A DNA stretch of 64,000 nucleotides, taken from Vibrio coralliilyticus ATCC BAA-450 (GTDB taxonomy: Bacteria > Pseudomonadota > Gammaproteobacteria > Enterobacterales > Vibrionaceae). Position 1 is the stretch's first letter; the number at the start of each line of letters is the position of its first letter. Below, in pieces: positions 7,694-16,043 of this stretch. The notes beneath the pieces are model-generated. The model worked only from the letters and a program-made list of their open reading frames with translations. It searched no databases and had not been told where the DNA came from. Location: positions 372,001-436,000 of the forward strand of contig NZ_ACZN01000017.1 in the NCBI RefSeq assembly GCF_000176135.1. The letters run 5' to 3'. The position numbers and the translations under genes are program-made.

Positions 7694-9322
7694 TTAAAGC
7701 TTGAAGAACGAAAGCTGCGCTTTTTGTTTTTCTGCCAATTGTGACAGCTCCGAGCTAGCACTCGCGCTTTGGCTAATGCCCGTTACGTTTTGGTTAACCA
7801 ACTCAGACATGTTGACCACGTTTCGGTTGATATCCTGAGTGACCTGAGACTGCTGTTCGGCTGCCGTGGCCACCTGAGTATTGGTGTCATTAATATTAAC
7901 CACTGACTCGGTAATACCGACCAACGCTTCGTTAGCTTGTTTCGCCAGTTGATTGTTTTTATCTAACATTTCCAAGCTCACCTGCATGCTGTCGTTTGCT
8001 AAGCCGGATTGCTTCTGCAACTCTTCAATGATCGCTTGAATTTCGCCAGTCGATTCTTGAGTGCGAGCTGCCAACATTCGGACTTCATCCGCGACTACAG
8101 CAAATCCTCGGCCTGACTCCCCTGCTCGCGCCGCTTCAATAGCTGCGTTCAGCGCTAGCAAGTTTGTCTGTTCAGAGACGCCACGGATCACTTCAATCAC
8201 ATCACTGATTTGCTCTGATTGCTCTTTAAGAGTCAGTACAACCTGAGCCGCATTATTCAGTGCATGACTCATCTGTGCGCTGGCTTCACTACTCTCTTTG
8301 AAGATTTGTAGCCCAGATTTTGCCAGTTGATCAGCTTCACGTGCCGTGGAGTCAGCGAGCTGAGCATTGTCACTGACATTATCTGCTGTGCTAGCCAGTT
8401 CGTTGACAGCAGAAGCCACTTGCTCAATCTCCGCCAGCTCTTGCTGAGCATTACCTTCAGCTTGCGTCATCACTGCCGCTAGTTCAGTAGATGCCGATGC
8501 TACTTCTTCACTAATACGCATCAACTCGTCTACAGTCATGTGCAGTTGCTCAGCCGTGGAATTAACATCTTTGCTTAGCTGAGCGACTTCGTTTTCACCT
8601 TCAGAATCCGCACGAGCGCTCAAGTTACCTTGAGCAATTTCGCGCATCACCGATTGTAACTTTTGGATAGGCGTTACGATCATTCCTGACAGCAGCCAAG
8701 CGACAAAAAGAGAAGCCGCCAAAACAGCCAATACCGTATACATCGCAGTGTTCTGAACTTTCTCGTTATTACGAGTGCTCTGTTCCATTGCTTTACCAGC
8801 AAATTCATTCACTTTTTGAGATAATGTATTGATTGCACCGACCATTTCATTACCAGCGTTACGGTACTGAGCAATGAAGTTGTTGTATTCCTGCTCACTG
8901 ACCGCACCGTTATCACGACGAGTAAACAATTCAACCGAGCGATTGGAAAAACTGACGTAATTCTCAATGGCACGGCGTACCACATTCACATCATCACGAA
9001 ATGTTTTTCTTGATGCCATCATGTCGAGGTCTTTTTGAATCTGAGCCATTCCAGCTCTCAATTCGTTCAGGAAGACTTCGCGACGAGAAGCATCATAAAT
9101 CGCATACACGGCACTGATTCTCAGCGGGTATACCTGATCATCGATATTTGCCAGCGTATCTTTATAAAAGATTAGAGAATCTGTGTTAGAGGCAGTCGTT
9201 GCTTGCTCTTCTTGCAAGTTGTTCTTTGTAATCCAAAGGGCAACGAGCAGAGTAATCGTTGTTAGTAAGACAGGTAATAAAACCTGACGGCGAATAGACA
9301 AGTTCTTTAATGATTGTTGCAT
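7694..9322 (-). CDS. Methyl-accepting chemotaxis protein
   Basis: 542 residues from the ATG at 9322; an upstream TTG would add six residues but is less likely. First membrane helix about residues 14-31, then a helical periplasmic sensor of about 160 residues (four-helix-bundle size). The second helix is near 192-213, followed by HAMP (IVTPIQKLQSVMREIAQGNLSAR). The long cytoplasmic coiled coil carries the invariant hairpin tip EQTNLLALNAAIEAARAGE and GRGFAVVADEVR. It senses a ligand and signals to CheA/CheW; the ligand is unknown. There is no C-terminal CheR-binding pentapeptide (it ends AQLSFFKL). It stands alone, as most Vibrio chemoreceptor genes do. Confidence 0.93.
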   Translation of the reverse strand: MQQSLKNLSIRRQVLLPVLLTTITLLVALWITKNNLQEEQATTASNTDSLIFYKDTLANIDDQVYPLRISAVYAIYDASRREVFLNELRAGMAQIQKDLDMMASRKTFRDDVNVVRRAIENYVSFSNRSVELFTRRDNGAVSEQEYNNFIAQYRNAGNEMVGAINTLSQKVNEFAGKAMEQSTRNNEKVQNTAMYTVLAVLAASLFVAWLLSGMIVTPIQKLQSVMREIAQGNLSARADSEGENEVAQLSKDVNSTAEQLHMTVDELMRISEEVASASTELAAVMTQAEGNAQQELAEIEQVASAVNELASTADNVSDNAQLADSTAREADQLAKSGLQIFKESSEASAQMSHALNNAAQVVLTLKEQSEQISDVIEVIRGVSEQTNLLALNAAIEAARAGESGRGFAVVADEVRMLAARTQESTGEIQAIIEELQKQSGLANDSMQVSLEMLDKNNQLAKQANEALVGITESVVNINDTNTQVATAAEQQSQVTQDINRNVVNMSELVNQNVTGISQSASASSELSQLAEKQKAQLSFFKL

Positions 9323-9703
9323 TGAATTAATCTCAATCAATTAGTTAGCGTCTTCCTTGATTCGGGAATATTCCCATATAAAATCAGGCGGCAATTCTAG
9401 AGATAAAATGTGACCAAGTCCACACTATTATTTGTTTAATTTCATATAGTTACAGACATATAAATCAATGATATTTAATTAACAAAACAAATATATCTAG
9501 TTAAAGAAAACGCCGAGATTAATTAATGTTTATTTAAATTATCTGCAATAAAAAAAGCCAAGCTAATGCCTGGCTTCGATTCAGATGAAGACGTCTGATT
9601 CGTGACAATAAAAATAGCCAACTCATAGCATTAGCTCTTCATGGGGTGACTTTTACAGCTTAATGAAATTGGTGAGTGGTATTATTCGGAAAAACTGATG
9701 TTA
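9323..9703. other. AT-rich gap upstream of the chemoreceptor
   Basis: About 380 bp, very AT-rich near 9400-9550. It holds the terminator of the Lrp-type gene (9550-9574, described separately) and presumably the chemoreceptor promoter. No reading frame or further repeat was recognised. Confidence 0.5.
9550..9574 (-). terminator. Terminator of the Lrp-type gene
   Basis: On the minus strand GCCAGGC, loop ATTA, GCTTGGC, followed by seven T. It is placed 130 bp after the stop of the Lrp-type gene. Confidence 0.75.
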
Positions 9704-10144
9704 TTAGCGTTCATCTTTAGGTGTATCCATCACCACCATAGTGGTAATAGAGTTCACCTGTCGGCACTCACCAAGCACATCGGCGTGAAACTTCTTGTAG
9801 CTAGGAAGATCCTTAGTCTCAACTCTAAGCAGGTACTCGTTTGAGCCAGTAATGTTGTGGCACTCTACGACTTCGTCAACAAATCTGACATGCTCTTCAA
9901 ACTCTAACTGAGCTTGTTTTCTGTGACTCGCCAAACCAATGGAAACATAGGCAGCAAATCCAACACCCAGTTGGCTGCTATCCAATACAGCACGATAGCC
10001 TTTAATAACGCCTTGTTTTTCTAATTCCTGCACTCTTCGCAATGTTGCTGAAGGTGATAAACCAATCCGTTCAGCGAGCTCAACATTGGAGATCCTTCCG
10101 TCCAATTTCAGCTCGTGCAATATTCTTTCGTCAAACTTATCCAT
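9704..10144 (-). CDS. Lrp/AsnC-family transcriptional regulator
   Basis: 146 residues, typical of the family. The N-terminal helix-turn-helix (about 3-50: FDERILHELKLDGRISNVEL, then GLSPSATLRRVQELEKQGVIKGY) is followed by the RAM effector-binding domain with VVECHNITGSNEYLLRVE near 92-109. Such proteins bind amino acids as octamers and often control the neighbouring exporter. Here it is divergent from a LysE/RhtB exporter, 146 bp apart. It likely regulates amino-acid export and itself; that is inference from layout. GAGGCGAC just before the ATG gives a good ribosome binding site. Confidence 0.93.
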   Translation of the reverse strand: MDKFDERILHELKLDGRISNVELAERIGLSPSATLRRVQELEKQGVIKGYRAVLDSSQLGVGFAAYVSIGLASHRKQAQLEFEEHVRFVDEVVECHNITGSNEYLLRVETKDLPSYKKFHADVLGECRQVNSITTMVVMDTPKDER

Positions 10145-10290
10145 GTCGCCTCTATATTGTGCAATTTCAGGTTAGCCTTCGAATAAAAACACAAAATTGC
10201 GCCCTAATCCACCTAATATAGAACTCGACCGGTCAGACAATTCATTCAACGCAATAATCTTGCTTCTCCAAGCAAGAACAGGAGTCCATC

Positions 10291-10875
10291 ATGGAATTAG
10301 AACAACTTGGCGCTCTGGTGCTTTTTGCCTTTGTCTCGACTTTCACTCCGGGGCCTAACAACATTATGCTGATGACCTCAGGAGCAAATGTAGGTTACAG
10401 ACGAACTCTACCTCATATGTCAGGAGTAGCCTTTGGGTTTGCTTTTATGGTGATGTTGGTCGGTATTGGTCTGACGGGCATTTTTGAAGCTTATCCAGTG
10501 ACTCACCAAATTCTCAAATATGTTAGCCTAACTTACCTTGGCTATCTGGCTATTAAAATTGCCCTTAGTGGTAAAGCGAAAGACGTCGAAGACTTCAAGC
10601 CAATGACCTTTTTGGGTGCAGCCAGTTTCCAGTGGGTAAATCCCAAAGGCTGGTCAATGGCGCTAAGCTCAGTCACTTTGTACAGTAACGGCGGCGGTTG
10701 GTTTGAGCTCTCGATCATCGCTTGTACCTTCTTATTGGTAAATTTTCCATCGGGAAGCTTCTGGATCATTGCTGGTCGTGAGCTCCAGCGCTGGTTAACA
10801 AGCAATATTAGAGTGAGAAGTTTTAATGTGCTTATGGCGGCATTGTTGGTCGGTTCAACCTTGCCGATGCTGTGA
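10291..10875 (+). CDS. LysE/RhtB-family amino-acid exporter
   Basis: 194 residues with five to six membrane helices. The N-terminal signature FVSTFTPGPNNIMLMTSGAN is diagnostic of the LysE/RhtB superfamily, and FQWVNPKGWSMALS is the conserved mid-protein motif. It should export an amino acid or a close analogue; the sub-family resembles cysteine/O-acetylserine-type EamB/YfiK and threonine exporters, but the substrate cannot be told. CAGGAG lies 7 nt before the ATG. It is divergent from an Lrp-type regulator, the classic arrangement for a substrate-induced exporter. Confidence 0.92.
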   Translation: MELEQLGALVLFAFVSTFTPGPNNIMLMTSGANVGYRRTLPHMSGVAFGFAFMVMLVGIGLTGIFEAYPVTHQILKYVSLTYLGYLAIKIALSGKAKDVEDFKPMTFLGAASFQWVNPKGWSMALSSVTLYSNGGGWFELSIIACTFLLVNFPSGSFWIIAGRELQRWLTSNIRVRSFNVLMAALLVGSTLPML

Positions 10876-10971
10876 TCAGGCGCTTCAATGTAAATAATGT
10901 TAAAGATGCTGTCTCGCTGACGAAAGTGCTGTTAATCTAAATGCGAAAGAGAATAGTTATCGAGTAGAAGT

Positions 10972-11742
10972 ATGAAGAAGCCATCAGCAAAATCACTTAC
11001 CGTCCAGTCAACACAAGCAATCACTCCGAACATGCAACGTATTTCGCTGCATGGCTCAGAGTTAGCTGAATTTCCAGCCGATTGCACTGGCGGCTACATC
11101 AAGCTCCTGTTTAATCGAGAAGGTGGTACAGATTTAAGTCAACTAGGTGAAGAAGAACGCCCCGTGATGCGAACTTACACAATTCGCCATTTTGACCCAG
11201 TAGCCTGTACAGTTGAAGTCGATTTTGTTCGCCACATCACTCAGGATTTACAGTGTGGTTTCGCTGCACGTTGGGCAATGCAAGCTCAGGTTAATGACAA
11301 CATCGCTATTGCAGGGCCAGGTTCCATTTCGGCCTTAAATCTGGAAGCAGATTGGTTCTTTATGGTCGCCGACATGACGGCTCTGCCAGCTTTAAGTGTT
11401 AAAGTTCGAAGCCTACCTGAACAGGCAAAAGGTTACGCTGTTATTCAGGTTGAATCAGAAGCAGATGTTCAGCCAATTGAGGCTCCAGAAAACGTCAAGG
11501 TTATCTGGCTCACTGCGTCACAATCTCTTGAAGAGCAGGTACGAAGCCTGCCTTGGTTAGAGGGCAACGCTTCCGTTTGGTGTGCATGTGAATTTGATTC
11601 AATGCGCAAACTAAGGAAGTACTTCCGTAATGAAAAGGAAGTGGCTCGCGAGAATATCTACATCAGCAGTTACTGGAAACAAGGTGTGTCAGAAGATGGC
11701 CATAAGGTAGTCAAGCGACAAGACGCCGACGAAAATCAATAA
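10972..11742 (+). CDS. Siderophore-interacting protein, FAD-dependent (ViuB/YqjH-like)
   Basis: 256 residues. The N-terminal FAD-binding beta-barrel has the RTYTIRHFD motif (about 64-72), which contacts the flavin. The C-terminal NAD(P)H-binding half includes WFFMVADMTALPAL, the signature DxTALPA of the SIP family, and ends with a conserved YWKQGVSEDGHK-type helix. These reductases release iron from imported ferric siderophores in the cytoplasm. It lies 96 bp after the LysE gene on the same strand, perhaps by chance. No siderophore transport or synthesis genes are nearby. No clear Fur box was found upstream. Confidence 0.9.
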   Translation: MKKPSAKSLTVQSTQAITPNMQRISLHGSELAEFPADCTGGYIKLLFNREGGTDLSQLGEEERPVMRTYTIRHFDPVACTVEVDFVRHITQDLQCGFAARWAMQAQVNDNIAIAGPGSISALNLEADWFFMVADMTALPALSVKVRSLPEQAKGYAVIQVESEADVQPIEAPENVKVIWLTASQSLEEQVRSLPWLEGNASVWCACEFDSMRKLRKYFRNEKEVARENIYISSYWKQGVSEDGHKVVKRQDADENQ

Positions 11743-11744
11743 TC

Positions 11745-11775
11745 AAAAAAGCGAAGCTCGATAGCTTCGCTTTTT
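11745..11775. terminator. Bidirectional terminator
   Basis: Perfect 8-bp stem GCGAAGCT/AGCTTCGC, flanked by A6 and T5. It lies between the convergent siderophore-interacting and DUF481 genes and can serve both. Confidence 0.92.
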
Positions 11776-11782
11776 CGTTTTA

Positions 11783-12895
11783 TTAGATTTCGTAACTCAG
11801 ACCGAAATTGATTTTGTAGTCGTCTTTTTCTGGTACGACGCCATCCGAATCAGCCTTGGTTTGCGAGACGTGATCCCAAGTGGCTTTGATACTGAATTCC
11901 AGATCGCCGACTAAGTCGATATCAAATCCAAGATCATTTTTATGGCGCATACCACCCGCGTCATCACTTGCCCAATCTAGGTTATAGGTGTAGCTAAAGT
12001 CGATGTCCTTGGTCAACTCGTATTCGAAGTTTGATTCTAAGGTCAAAATCGTACTGCTGGCACTTGAGTCCTCGCCCTCTTCTACTGTTGAAAACTCACT
12101 GTACTGCATACCCGGACCAATCGATACATCCCACTCTGTATCAGAGTTGGCGATAAAGAAGTAACCCACCTGCATCGAAGCGTTTACCTGATAATCCAAG
12201 TTCTGAAATTCGTCACTCAACGCTGAGAACTTGATCGGTCTGAAAAACAGTCGATTGTTGATATAAATATCGTAAGAGCCGTCAAACTGACTCTTCTGAG
12301 CCGTTTTCTCTTTGTTGGATTCAGACACTTCATGGCGTGCATTAAGCTTGGTTCTAGACTCCACCGTATTTCGCTCAGCCTCGACTTCACCCAACATCGA
12401 AAACTCATCAGTGTTCCCTTTGCTGATATCTAGACCAAAGAATAAATCCGCAGTCCAATAATCTGAATCTTTCTCAGAGCCTCGGTAAATAGAAACCACC
12501 TGAGTAACCGGGAATGATTGTTCCTGATCGCCTTTTTTCAGATAGAGCTTGTTATCTCGGATTGATAAATAGCCGTCATGAATCTCTCCGCTAGCCGTGC
12601 GGATGGTGAAATAACTTGCTGTCTCAAGGACAGAGACATCTTCAAGTTCAATTTCCTGATCGCCAAGGTCATCGCTGTCGAATTCGATTTCCTGATCGTA
12701 TGAGTTAGATTCCTTTTTAACAGTTCCAGTCAATTCACCTTTTAGCACTTCACCGGATTTCAATTTCACCCAATCGTCACTTTCATCGATGTAAACAGTT
12801 TGGCTATTAAGCTCTTCTGTCACTTCTTCGGCCGCAAAGGCATTTGGCTGGGCAACAACAGTGGCAATACAAAAAGCCGTTACTTTAAGTTTCAT
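11783..12895 (-). CDS. DUF481 outer-membrane beta-barrel protein
   Basis: 370 residues from ATG 12895, preceded by AAAGG; the longer frame upstream would put 32 residues before the signal peptide and is not credible. The signal peptide MKLKVTAFCIATVVAQPNAFA is cut before AEE. Residues of about 30-140 are acidic and form a small beta domain (SDDWVKLKSGEVLKGELTG), a layout seen in many marine DUF481 proteins. The C-terminal 220 residues have the alternating pattern of a barrel and end in Ile after a strand (DYKINFGLSYEI). Expected location is the outer membrane; E. coli YdiY is a known acid-inducible member. Function is otherwise unknown. Confidence 0.85.
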   Translation of the reverse strand: MKLKVTAFCIATVVAQPNAFAAEEVTEELNSQTVYIDESDDWVKLKSGEVLKGELTGTVKKESNSYDQEIEFDSDDLGDQEIELEDVSVLETASYFTIRTASGEIHDGYLSIRDNKLYLKKGDQEQSFPVTQVVSIYRGSEKDSDYWTADLFFGLDISKGNTDEFSMLGEVEAERNTVESRTKLNARHEVSESNKEKTAQKSQFDGSYDIYINNRLFFRPIKFSALSDEFQNLDYQVNASMQVGYFFIANSDTEWDVSIGPGMQYSEFSTVEEGEDSSASSTILTLESNFEYELTKDIDFSYTYNLDWASDDAGGMRHKNDLGFDIDLVGDLEFSIKATWDHVSQTKADSDGVVPEKDDYKINFGLSYEI

Positions 12896-13107
12896 CTGTA
12901 CCTTTTCTGTCTGGTAGGAACCAATCGCATTGCGCATAAGATAATGAGGCAATAAACACTCAATGTCAGAAGCGAGACAGGCGATTGTCAATGTTAATTG
13001 GCATGATAATTAAACAAGATGATGTAAAAAAGCGAAGTAGTGCAATCTCGATATGCGATATTAGTCATACAATCATCGAGCCAATAAAGAAACCAAACCA
13101 TAACAAT

Positions 13108-13140
13108 CCATTTACAACCCTCTTGTAAATGGCTCTTTTT
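13108..13140 (+). promoter_or_regulatory. Terminator-like hairpin just upstream of the MFS gene
   Basis: 10-bp perfect stem CCATTTACAA/TTGTAAATGG with a 5-nt loop, then CTCTTTTTT, ending only about 20 bp before the MFS start. No plus-strand gene precedes it (the neighbour is on the minus strand), so it would act inside the MFS leader. An attenuator is possible; no leader peptide or known riboswitch was recognised. Confidence 0.5.
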
Positions 13141-13159
13141 TGCTTTTAAATCAATTGTT

Positions 13160-14989
13160 ATGACTATCGCAGCGACACTCCGGCCACTAGCACTTCTTTT
13201 CATCAGCTCATTCTTGCTGATGAGTAGTCATGGCTTGAGCGGTATCCTACTCCCGGTTTCACTTGCGGAAGCGAATATCAGCATCCAGTCGATAGGTTTC
13301 GTCCTCTCAATGTATTCCGTCGGATTTCTGCTCGGTGCAATCCTAGGAAAACGTATTCTACGTAACATAGGCTTAGTGCGGACTTTTGCTATGTGCGGCA
13401 GCCTCGGAGCCAGTGCGATTCTTATCATGGGGCTAAATTCCGATGTCTGGATGTGGGCAATAATGCGGGCTGTGATGGGCTTTTGTATCGCTTGTGCAAC
13501 GACCACTTTAGACACTTGGTTCAATAGTGTGTCGACCGAATCCAACCGCGGGAAAATTCTTGCGGTCAATCAGGTGGTTATTCTCAGCGCAATTACACTC
13601 GGCCAGTTTGGCCTCGCCATTGCACCGCCAAATGAAACCACTCTGTTTATTGTATGCGGTGTGCTTTTCAGTATTTCAGTCACCCCAGTGGTCTTCATTT
13701 CCCAGTTCGAGCCACAGATCGAGCAATCGGACTCCATCCCCCTCAAGTCCATTTACATTCTTTCTCCGCTGGGCTTTGTCACCTGTTTCGTGTGTGGCAT
13801 CTTATACTCCACCATTGCCAACATGCTGCCGATATACGCAGACGGCATAGGTATCACTGGCTTCCAGCTTTCTGTCTTTATGGGCGCAGCGACAGCCGGC
13901 GGGATCTTATTGCAGCTGCCAATGGGGTATTTATCTGATCGATTTGAGCGGCGCAAAGTTATTCTTGGCAGCTGTTTTGTACTCGCTATTGTCAGTTTTG
14001 CGCTGCCTGTTTCGATTGAATGGCAATGGTCGATCACTCCACTGATTTTGGTCGCGCTGACCATGGGCCTCATTGCCTGTCTCTATCCTTTGAGTATTTC
14101 CGAAACCTTTGACCGAGCTACGAAAGCGCAACTTGTGCCAGTATTGTCAGGCCTACTTTGTATCTATGCGATCGGCTCGATTGCAGGCCCCTACACTGCC
14201 TCCATACTAATGGAGCGACTCGATAACAGTGCACTATTTACGTTCCTAATCATGGTGGACTTAGGCCTTATCGTATTCACTATTTATCGGATGTCAGTTC
14301 GCGAGGCACTGCCAGTGGAAGAACAAGAAAGCTTTGTCATGCATACACCCGCCTCTATTCATGGTGAACTAGATCCTCGAACTGAGTATCAGGAACACTC
14401 GTTGTATGTAGAAGAGGCTTTAGAACAGGTAGAAGAACTAGCAGCATCACACCCTTCCAATGCAATTACTTTTATTCGCAGCCTTGCTAACAAGCAACCC
14501 GAATGGGCTGTGACAATTGCAGAACGCGCAGCACAAATCGAAAGTATAGATACCGTCCTGCTTTTCAGAGCCATGACTCTGACCAACCCAGAGCTTTCAG
14601 TCGATATAGCAAAGCGCCTGGCTGAGTCTGACGACAACCAGATAGAAGAGCTCGTAGAATGGCTGGTTGAGAAAGAACCTGAAAATGCAATGTCGATCAT
14701 CGCGGCTATCACTGAATCAATGGAATCAGACCCAACCAAGGTAATTGAAACGCTCGCAGAGCATGACCCTGACAAACTAGTCGAAGTGAGTCAGGAGCTG
14801 GTGGCCAACATGGTAGAAAACAGCAGCAATTTGAGACCCGCTGACCGTGACGACGCTAACCTGACGGAATCGGTTGAAGAATGGGTCAATGCAGTATCTG
14901 AAACTGCCCCTGAACAGGCCGAGGAAATAGCCGAAATGGTCGAGCAATCCATTCAAGGTGCAGACTTAGATTCCAGTACTCCTACCTAG
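13160..14989 (+). CDS. MFS transporter (YcaD-like) with a long cytoplasmic repeat tail
   Basis: 609 residues. Residues 1-395 form a standard 12-helix MFS carrier with the inter-helix loop GYLSDRFERRKVILG (near 254-268) and family resemblance to the YcaD/UMF group of uncharacterised carriers. Residues about 400-609 are soluble, strongly acidic and helical. They contain repeated blocks built on xPxxAxxIxxxLA: HPSNAITFIRSLA, QPEWAVTIAERAA, NPELSVDIAKRLA, EPENAMSIIAAIT, DPTKVIETLAE. This tail is absent from ordinary MFS proteins. Substrate is unknown. The ATG at 13160 has no visible Shine-Dalgarno and follows a terminator-like hairpin. The 3' end overlaps the convergent LysR gene by 24 bp. Confidence 0.82.
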   Translation: MTIAATLRPLALLFISSFLLMSSHGLSGILLPVSLAEANISIQSIGFVLSMYSVGFLLGAILGKRILRNIGLVRTFAMCGSLGASAILIMGLNSDVWMWAIMRAVMGFCIACATTTLDTWFNSVSTESNRGKILAVNQVVILSAITLGQFGLAIAPPNETTLFIVCGVLFSISVTPVVFISQFEPQIEQSDSIPLKSIYILSPLGFVTCFVCGILYSTIANMLPIYADGIGITGFQLSVFMGAATAGGILLQLPMGYLSDRFERRKVILGSCFVLAIVSFALPVSIEWQWSITPLILVALTMGLIACLYPLSISETFDRATKAQLVPVLSGLLCIYAIGSIAGPYTASILMERLDNSALFTFLIMVDLGLIVFTIYRMSVREALPVEEQESFVMHTPASIHGELDPRTEYQEHSLYVEEALEQVEELAASHPSNAITFIRSLANKQPEWAVTIAERAAQIESIDTVLLFRAMTLTNPELSVDIAKRLAESDDNQIEELVEWLVEKEPENAMSIIAAITESMESDPTKVIETLAEHDPDKLVEVSQELVANMVENSSNLRPADRDDANLTESVEEWVNAVSETAPEQAEEIAEMVEQSIQGADLDSSTPT

Positions 14990-15850
14990 CTTTTCGGCCA
15001 AAAAATCAATCAACAGACGAACTTTAGGTGACAGGTTTCTGTTTTGAGGGTACAAAGCCCAGATCCCTTCTCGATCATCCCGATAGTCAGACAACACTTC
15101 AATCAGCTCACCAGAATCCAAGCCTTCTCGCACGTAATAATCGGGAAGCTGCACTAGCCCCAACCCTCGTTTTGCAGCATCCAATAAAGCGGAGCCAGAA
15201 TTGCAATGAATACGGCCGGAAACTCGTAGAGATTTTTCACGCTTGCTCTCTTTGAAACGCCAATAATCAATAGAGCCAACTAAACACTGGTGACTCTCCA
15301 GTTCAGATAAAGTATGCGGTTCGCCATAGCGCGCTAAGTAATCAGGACTGCCACAAACATACAATTGGCGACTGGATAATCTCTTGGCTACCAAACTAGA
15401 ATCTTGCAAACGACCCAATCGAATCGCCACATCCACACCCATTTCTATCAGATCGATTTTTTGGTTCGTCAGGTTAAGGTCCAAATCAACCTGAGGGTAA
15501 GACTCTAGAAAATCGAGCAGTAACGGCGCTAAATGCGTTTCACCATATGTCACCGGAGCGGTCACTTTAAGCAGCCCTTTGGGAGTAGATTGCATTTGAG
15601 TCACAGCCAGCTCCGCCAACTCTAAGCCTTCGACCAAATGCTTACACTGTTGGTAGTAAACCTGCCCCGCTTCGGTGACCGACACTTTCCGCGTCGTCCG
15701 GTTAAGCAGTTTAACGGCCAGCCTTTCTTCCAACGCAGAAACCCGCCTACTGATCTGCGCAACGGAGGTATCAAGTTTCTTTGCTGCTGCGGTAAATGAC
15801 TGCGTTTCCGCGACTGCGACAAACTCACTCACTCCGTCCCAATTGGCCAT
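14966..15850 (-). CDS. LysR-family transcriptional regulator, probably of the formaldehyde genes
   Basis: 294 residues: winged HTH (about 1-60, FVAVAETQSFTAAAKKLDTS then RVSALEERLAVKLLNRTTRK) and a periplasmic-binding-protein-like effector domain from about 90. It is divergent from adhC/fghA with 193 bp between starts. In many gammaproteobacteria a LysR gene in this position activates the glutathione-dependent formaldehyde pathway, so it is the likely regulator here. The end of the gene overlaps the 3' end of the MFS gene. The spacer is AT-rich; a specific T-N11-A site was not assigned. Confidence 0.92.
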   Translation of the reverse strand: MANWDGVSEFVAVAETQSFTAAAKKLDTSVAQISRRVSALEERLAVKLLNRTTRKVSVTEAGQVYYQQCKHLVEGLELAELAVTQMQSTPKGLLKVTAPVTYGETHLAPLLLDFLESYPQVDLDLNLTNQKIDLIEMGVDVAIRLGRLQDSSLVAKRLSSRQLYVCGSPDYLARYGEPHTLSELESHQCLVGSIDYWRFKESKREKSLRVSGRIHCNSGSALLDAAKRGLGLVQLPDYYVREGLDSGELIEVLSDYRDDREGIWALYPQNRNLSPKVRLLIDFLAEKLGRSTGI

Positions 15851-16043
15851 ACTGTTTCCCTTAGTAAATCTAACCGTGACACTCTACCATTATTACATAT
15901 ACGTAAAAATCATTTTCAAATTAAAGGGATTATCAAATTTTAAGAAATATTTAGAATAGTCACCAACCAAGCGAAACAGCGAGAAGAGAGTTCCTCGTCT
16001 ACGCTTAGAACGTCAAAAACAATTACATATAAAGGAACATCCA

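Noticed and set aside
13228..14131. Several long antisense frames within the MFS gene
   Set aside because: High GC coding sequence leaves open reverse frames; none has domain-like sequence or its own start signals.
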